The notes under the pieces: generated by a model
The model's input: the letters and a program-made list of their open reading frames with translations, nothing else
The model's database searches: none
Told to the model about the DNA's origin: nothing
Made by a program: the position numbers and the translations under genes
Shown here: one piece after another, positions 61,073 through 64,000 of the stretch
Position numbering within the stretch: position 1 is the stretch's first letter
Layout: each line of letters begins with the position of its first letter
Origin: Salticus scenicus
Taxonomy: Eukaryota > Arthropoda > Arachnida > Araneae > Salticidae
Reading direction: 5' to 3'
NCBI GenBank assembly: GCA_963930645.1
Contig: CAWVNO010001211.1
Coordinates: forward strand, 1-64,000
DNA length: 64,000 bases

Positions 61073-63830
61073 GATTGCGATCGCAAAGCTCTATTAGTTG
61101 CTTTGGAATCGACTTTTGAAAATGAGAGGGCGTAAAATTCGCCCAAAAAATTTGGCGACGATATTGAGCACATGCCTTCATAAAAGGGCTCTCCTGGCCA
61201 AATGGTTTAACTTTGGCAGGTCCCTGCTGTTCTGTTATGAAAGTAGACTTCGTGGGGCAGATTCTGGAAGTGATTGCGATCGCAAAGCTCTATTAGTTGC
61301 TTTGGAATCGGCTTTTGAAAAAAATTCTGTGAAAATCGCAAAAATTTTGGGTATCGAAATCGGGCAAAGTCTCCATAAAAGGGCTCTCCTGGCCAAATGG
61401 TTTAACTTTGGCAGGTCCCTGCTGTTCTGTTATGAAACTAGAATATCTTTTGCAGATTCTGGAAGTGATTGCGATCGCAAAGCTCTATTAGTTGCTTTGG
61501 AATCGACTTTTGAAAATGAGAGGGCGTAAAATTCGCCCAAAAAATTTGGCGACGATATTGAGCACATGCCTTCATAAAAGGGCTCTCCTGGCCAAATGGT
61601 TTAACTTTGGCAGGTCCCTGCTGTTCTGTTATGAAAGTAGACTTCGTGGGGCAGATTCTGGAAGTGATTGCGATCGCAAAGCTCTATTAGTTGCTTTGGA
61701 ATCGGCTTTTGAAAAAAATTCTGTGAAAATCGCAAAAATTTTGGGTATCGAAATCGGGCAAAGTCTCCATAAAAGGGCTCTCCTGGCCAAATGGTTTAAC
61801 TTTGGCAGGTCCCTGCTGTTCTGTTATGAAACTAGAATATCTTTTGCAGATTCTGGAAGTGATTGCGATCGCAAAGCTCTATTAGTTGCTTTGGAATCGA
61901 CTTTTGAAAATGAGAGGGCGTAAAATTCGCCCAAAAAATTTGGCGACGATATTGAGCACATGCCTTCATAAAAGGGCTCTCCTGGCCAAATGGTTTAACT
62001 TTGGCAGGTCCCTGCTGTTCTGTTATGAAAGTAGACTTCGTGGGGCTGATTCTGGAAGTGATTGCGATCGCAAAGCTCTATTAGTTGCTTTGGAATCGGC
62101 TTTTGAAAAAAATTCTGTGAAAATCGCAAAAATTTTGGGTATCGAAATCGGGCAAATTCTCCATAAAAGGGCTCTCCTGGCCAAATGGTTTAACTTTGGC
62201 AGGTCCCTGCTGTTCTGTTATGAAACTAGAATATCTTTTGCAGATTCTGGAAGTGATTGCGATCGCAAAGCTCTATTAGTTGCTTTGGAATCGACTTTTG
62301 AAAATGAGAGGGCGTAAAATTCGCCCAAAAAATTTGGCGACGATATTGAGCACATGCCTTCATAAAAGGGCTCTCCTGGCCAAATGGTTTAACTTTGGCA
62401 GGTCCCTGCTGTTCTAATATGAAAGTAGACTTCGTGGGGCAGATTCTGGAAGTGATTGCGATCGCAAAGCTCTATTAGTTGCTTTGGAATCGGCTTTTGA
62501 AAAAAATTCTGTGAAAATCGCAAAAATTTTGGGTATCGAAATCGGGTAAAGTCTCCATAAAAGGGCTCTCCTGGCCAAATGGTTTAACTTTGGCAGGTCC
62601 CTGCTGTTCTGTTATGAAACTAGAATATCTTTTGCAGATTCTGGAAGTGATTGCGATCGCAAAGCTCTATTAGTTGCTTTGGAATCGACTTTTGAAAATG
62701 AGAGGGCGTAAAATTCGCCCAAAAAATTTGGCGACGATATTGAGCACATGCCTTCATAAAAGGGCTCTCCTAGCCAAATGGTTTAACTTTGGCAGGTCCC
62801 TGCTGTTCTGTTATGAAAGTAGACTTCGTGGGGCAGATTCTGGAAGTGATTGCGATCGCAAAGCTCTATTAGTTGCTTTGGAATCGGCTTTTGAAAAAAA
62901 TTCTGTGAAAATCGCAAAAATTTTGGGTATCGAAATCGGGCAAAGTCTCCATAAAAGGGCTCTCCTGGCCAAATGGTTTAACTTTGGCAGGTCCCTGCTG
63001 TTCTGTTATGAAACTAGAATATCTTTTGCAGATTCTGGAAGTGATTGCGATCGCAAAGCTCTATTAGTTGCTTTGGAATCAACTTTTGAAAATGAGAGGG
63101 CGTAAAATTCGCCCAAAAAATTTGGCGACGATATTGAGCACATGCCTTCATAAAAGGGCTCTCCTGGCCAAATGGTTTAACTTTGGCAGGTCCCTGCTGT
63201 TCTGTTATGAAAGTAGACTTCGTGGGGCAGATTCTGGAAGTGATTGCGATCGCAAAGCTCTATTAGTTGCTTTGGAATCGGCTTTTGAAAAAAATTCTGT
63301 GAAAATCGCAAAAATTTTGGGTATCGAAATCGGGCAAAGTCTCCATAAAAGGGCTCTCCTGGCCAAATGGTTTAACTTTGGCAGGTCCCTGCTGTTCTGT
63401 TATGAAACTAGAATATCTTTTGCAGATTCTGGAAGTGATTGCGATCGCAAAGCTCTATTAGTTGCTTTGAAATCGACTTTTGAAAATGAGAGGGCGTAAA
63501 ATTCGCCCAAAAAATTTATCGACGATATTGAGCACATGCCTTCATAAAAGGGCTCTCCTGGCCAAATGGTATAACTTTGGCAGGTCCCTGCTGTTCTGTT
63601 ATGAAAGTAGACTTCGTGGGGCAGATTCTGGAAGTGATTGCGATCGCAAAGCTCTATTAGTTGCTTTGGAATCGGCTTTTGAAAAAAATTCTGTGAAAAT
63701 CGCAAAAATTTTGGGTATCGAAATCGGGCAAAGTCTCCATAAAAGGGCTCTCCTGGCCAAATGGTTTAACTTTGGCAGGTCCCTGCTGTTCTGTTATGAA
63801 ACTAGAATATCTTTTGCAGATTCTGGAAGT

Positions 63831-64000
63831 GATTGCGATCGCAAAGCTCTATTAGTTGCTTTGGAATCGACTTTTGAAAATGAGAGGGCGTAAAATTCGC
63901 CCAAAAAATTTGGCGACGATATTGAGCACATGCCTTCATAAAAGGGCTCTCCTGGCCAAATGGTTTAACTTTGGCAGGTCCCTGCTGTTCTGTTATGAAA
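63831..64000 (+). repeat. Truncated final A monomer
   Basis: The window ends 170 nt into an A monomer, at the last base of the 64-bp core block. The cut is the window edge and has no biological meaning. It shows that the array continues to the right. Confidence 0.95.

Larger units (their letters stand above)
1..64000. repeat. Tandem satellite array of 394-bp A-B dimers
   Basis: The entire window is a head-to-tail array in one orientation, with no unique sequence and no inversion. The basic unit is 394 bp (A 199 bp plus B 195 bp). Unit starts fall at 1, 395, 789, 1183 and onward. The total length is accounted for exactly by 161 dimers, two extra A monomers, two 2-bp deletions, two 1-bp insertions and a final 170-bp partial A. 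Dimers differ from each other by roughly zero to eight substitutions by eye. GC is about 42%. Both edges lie inside the array, so its true size is unknown. The architecture is that of eukaryotic satellite DNA; placement at a centromere or other heterochromatin is inference. No known satellite family was recognised. Confidence 0.98.
51812..64000 (+). repeat. 32-dimer super-repeat, copy 3 (rearranged, incomplete)
   Basis: It begins with the same marker pair as copies 1 and 2. Six extra dimers (a second marker pair plus four ordinary dimers, from 54176) precede the dimer 56540 that corresponds to 28962 and 41570. A 3745-bp segment is then partly duplicated, one dimer is missing before 61861, and from 61861 to the window end the order matches 30932 onward and 43540 onward. 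The window closes before the copy ends. Confidence 0.78.

Noticed and set aside
4696..63705. Minus-strand open frames of 101-117 codons
   Set aside because: They appear only where a single substitution removes a stop (for example TATG to TTTG) and disappear in neighbouring dimers. They are antisense shadows of the repeat.
26..63893. About 160 overlapping plus-strand open frames of 143 codons, one per dimer
   Set aside because: They are the same frame repeated with the satellite. They start at TTG, have no ribosome-binding site, overlap the next copy by 38 bp, end in the neighbouring unit, and include duplicated nonsense and frameshift versions. The peptide resembles no family I recognise. 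Not annotated as CDS.
1..64000. CRISPR array
   Set aside because: The alternation of identical blocks and variable-looking bodies superficially suggests repeats and spacers, but there are only two body types, A and B, recurring throughout. There are no unique spacers, and the period is far too long.
1..64000. Transposon, insertion sequence or LTR array
   Set aside because: No transposase, integrase or reverse transcriptase coding sequence, no terminal inverted repeats and no target-site duplications are visible at unit boundaries.
1..64000. Rolling-circle amplification or assembly artefact
   Set aside because: An artefactual concatemer would give near-identical units. Here variants are shared in nested patterns of 2, 6 and 32 dimers with private changes, as expected of real array evolution. 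Collapse or duplication of individual segments by the assembler is still possible.

Overview
The whole window is one uninterrupted tandem repeat array. I find no supportable protein-coding gene, RNA gene, mobile element or unique flank. The repeat unit is a 394-bp dimer made of two related monomers, A (199 bp) and B (195 bp), all in the same orientation. Unit spacing across the window fits 161 complete A-B dimers, two solitary A monomers (1183-1381 and 57328-57526) and a truncated final A (63831-64000). Only four length changes are needed: two dimers lack 2 bp and two carry 1 extra bp. The array runs off both ends, so it is longer than 64 kb.

A and B are mosaics. They share two gap-free identical blocks: 64 bp (107-170 = 302-365 in the first dimer) and 53 bp (186-238 = 381-433). 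These are separated by a diverged body (67 nt in A, 63 nt in B) and a diverged 15-nt linker. The 53-bp block carries the perfect palindrome TTGCGATCGCAA, so one palindrome recurs every 195-199 bp. The 64-bp block carries an imperfect inverted repeat.

Higher-order structure sits on top of the dimer. There is a local 2-dimer (788-bp) alternation at about 9.7-12.0 kb. A 6-dimer (about 2.36-kb) haplotype starts at 5322, 13991, 19508, 21872 and 34478. A 32-dimer (about 12.6-kb) super-period has copies starting at 26598, 39206 and 51812. The third copy is disrupted by a 6-dimer insertion, a nearly 3.75-kb duplication and a lost dimer. Near-canonical stretches lie at about 1-4139, 7687-11626 and 16356-18325.

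Organism: the pattern (monomer near nucleosome-repeat length, dimeric organisation, nested higher-order repeats, more than 64 kb without a gene) is that of eukaryotic satellite DNA from a centromere, pericentromere or other heterochromatic block. GC is about 42% by hand count. CpG is only mildly depleted (14 per 394 bp, about 0.8 of expectation), which argues weakly against a heavily CpG-methylated genome. The taxon cannot be told from the sequence. The palindrome contains GCGATCGC, the HIP1 octamer abundant in cyanobacteria, so a cyanobacterial source is a minority alternative; an array of this size would then be extraordinary. The recurring open reading frames are a by-product of the repeat and are treated as non-coding.
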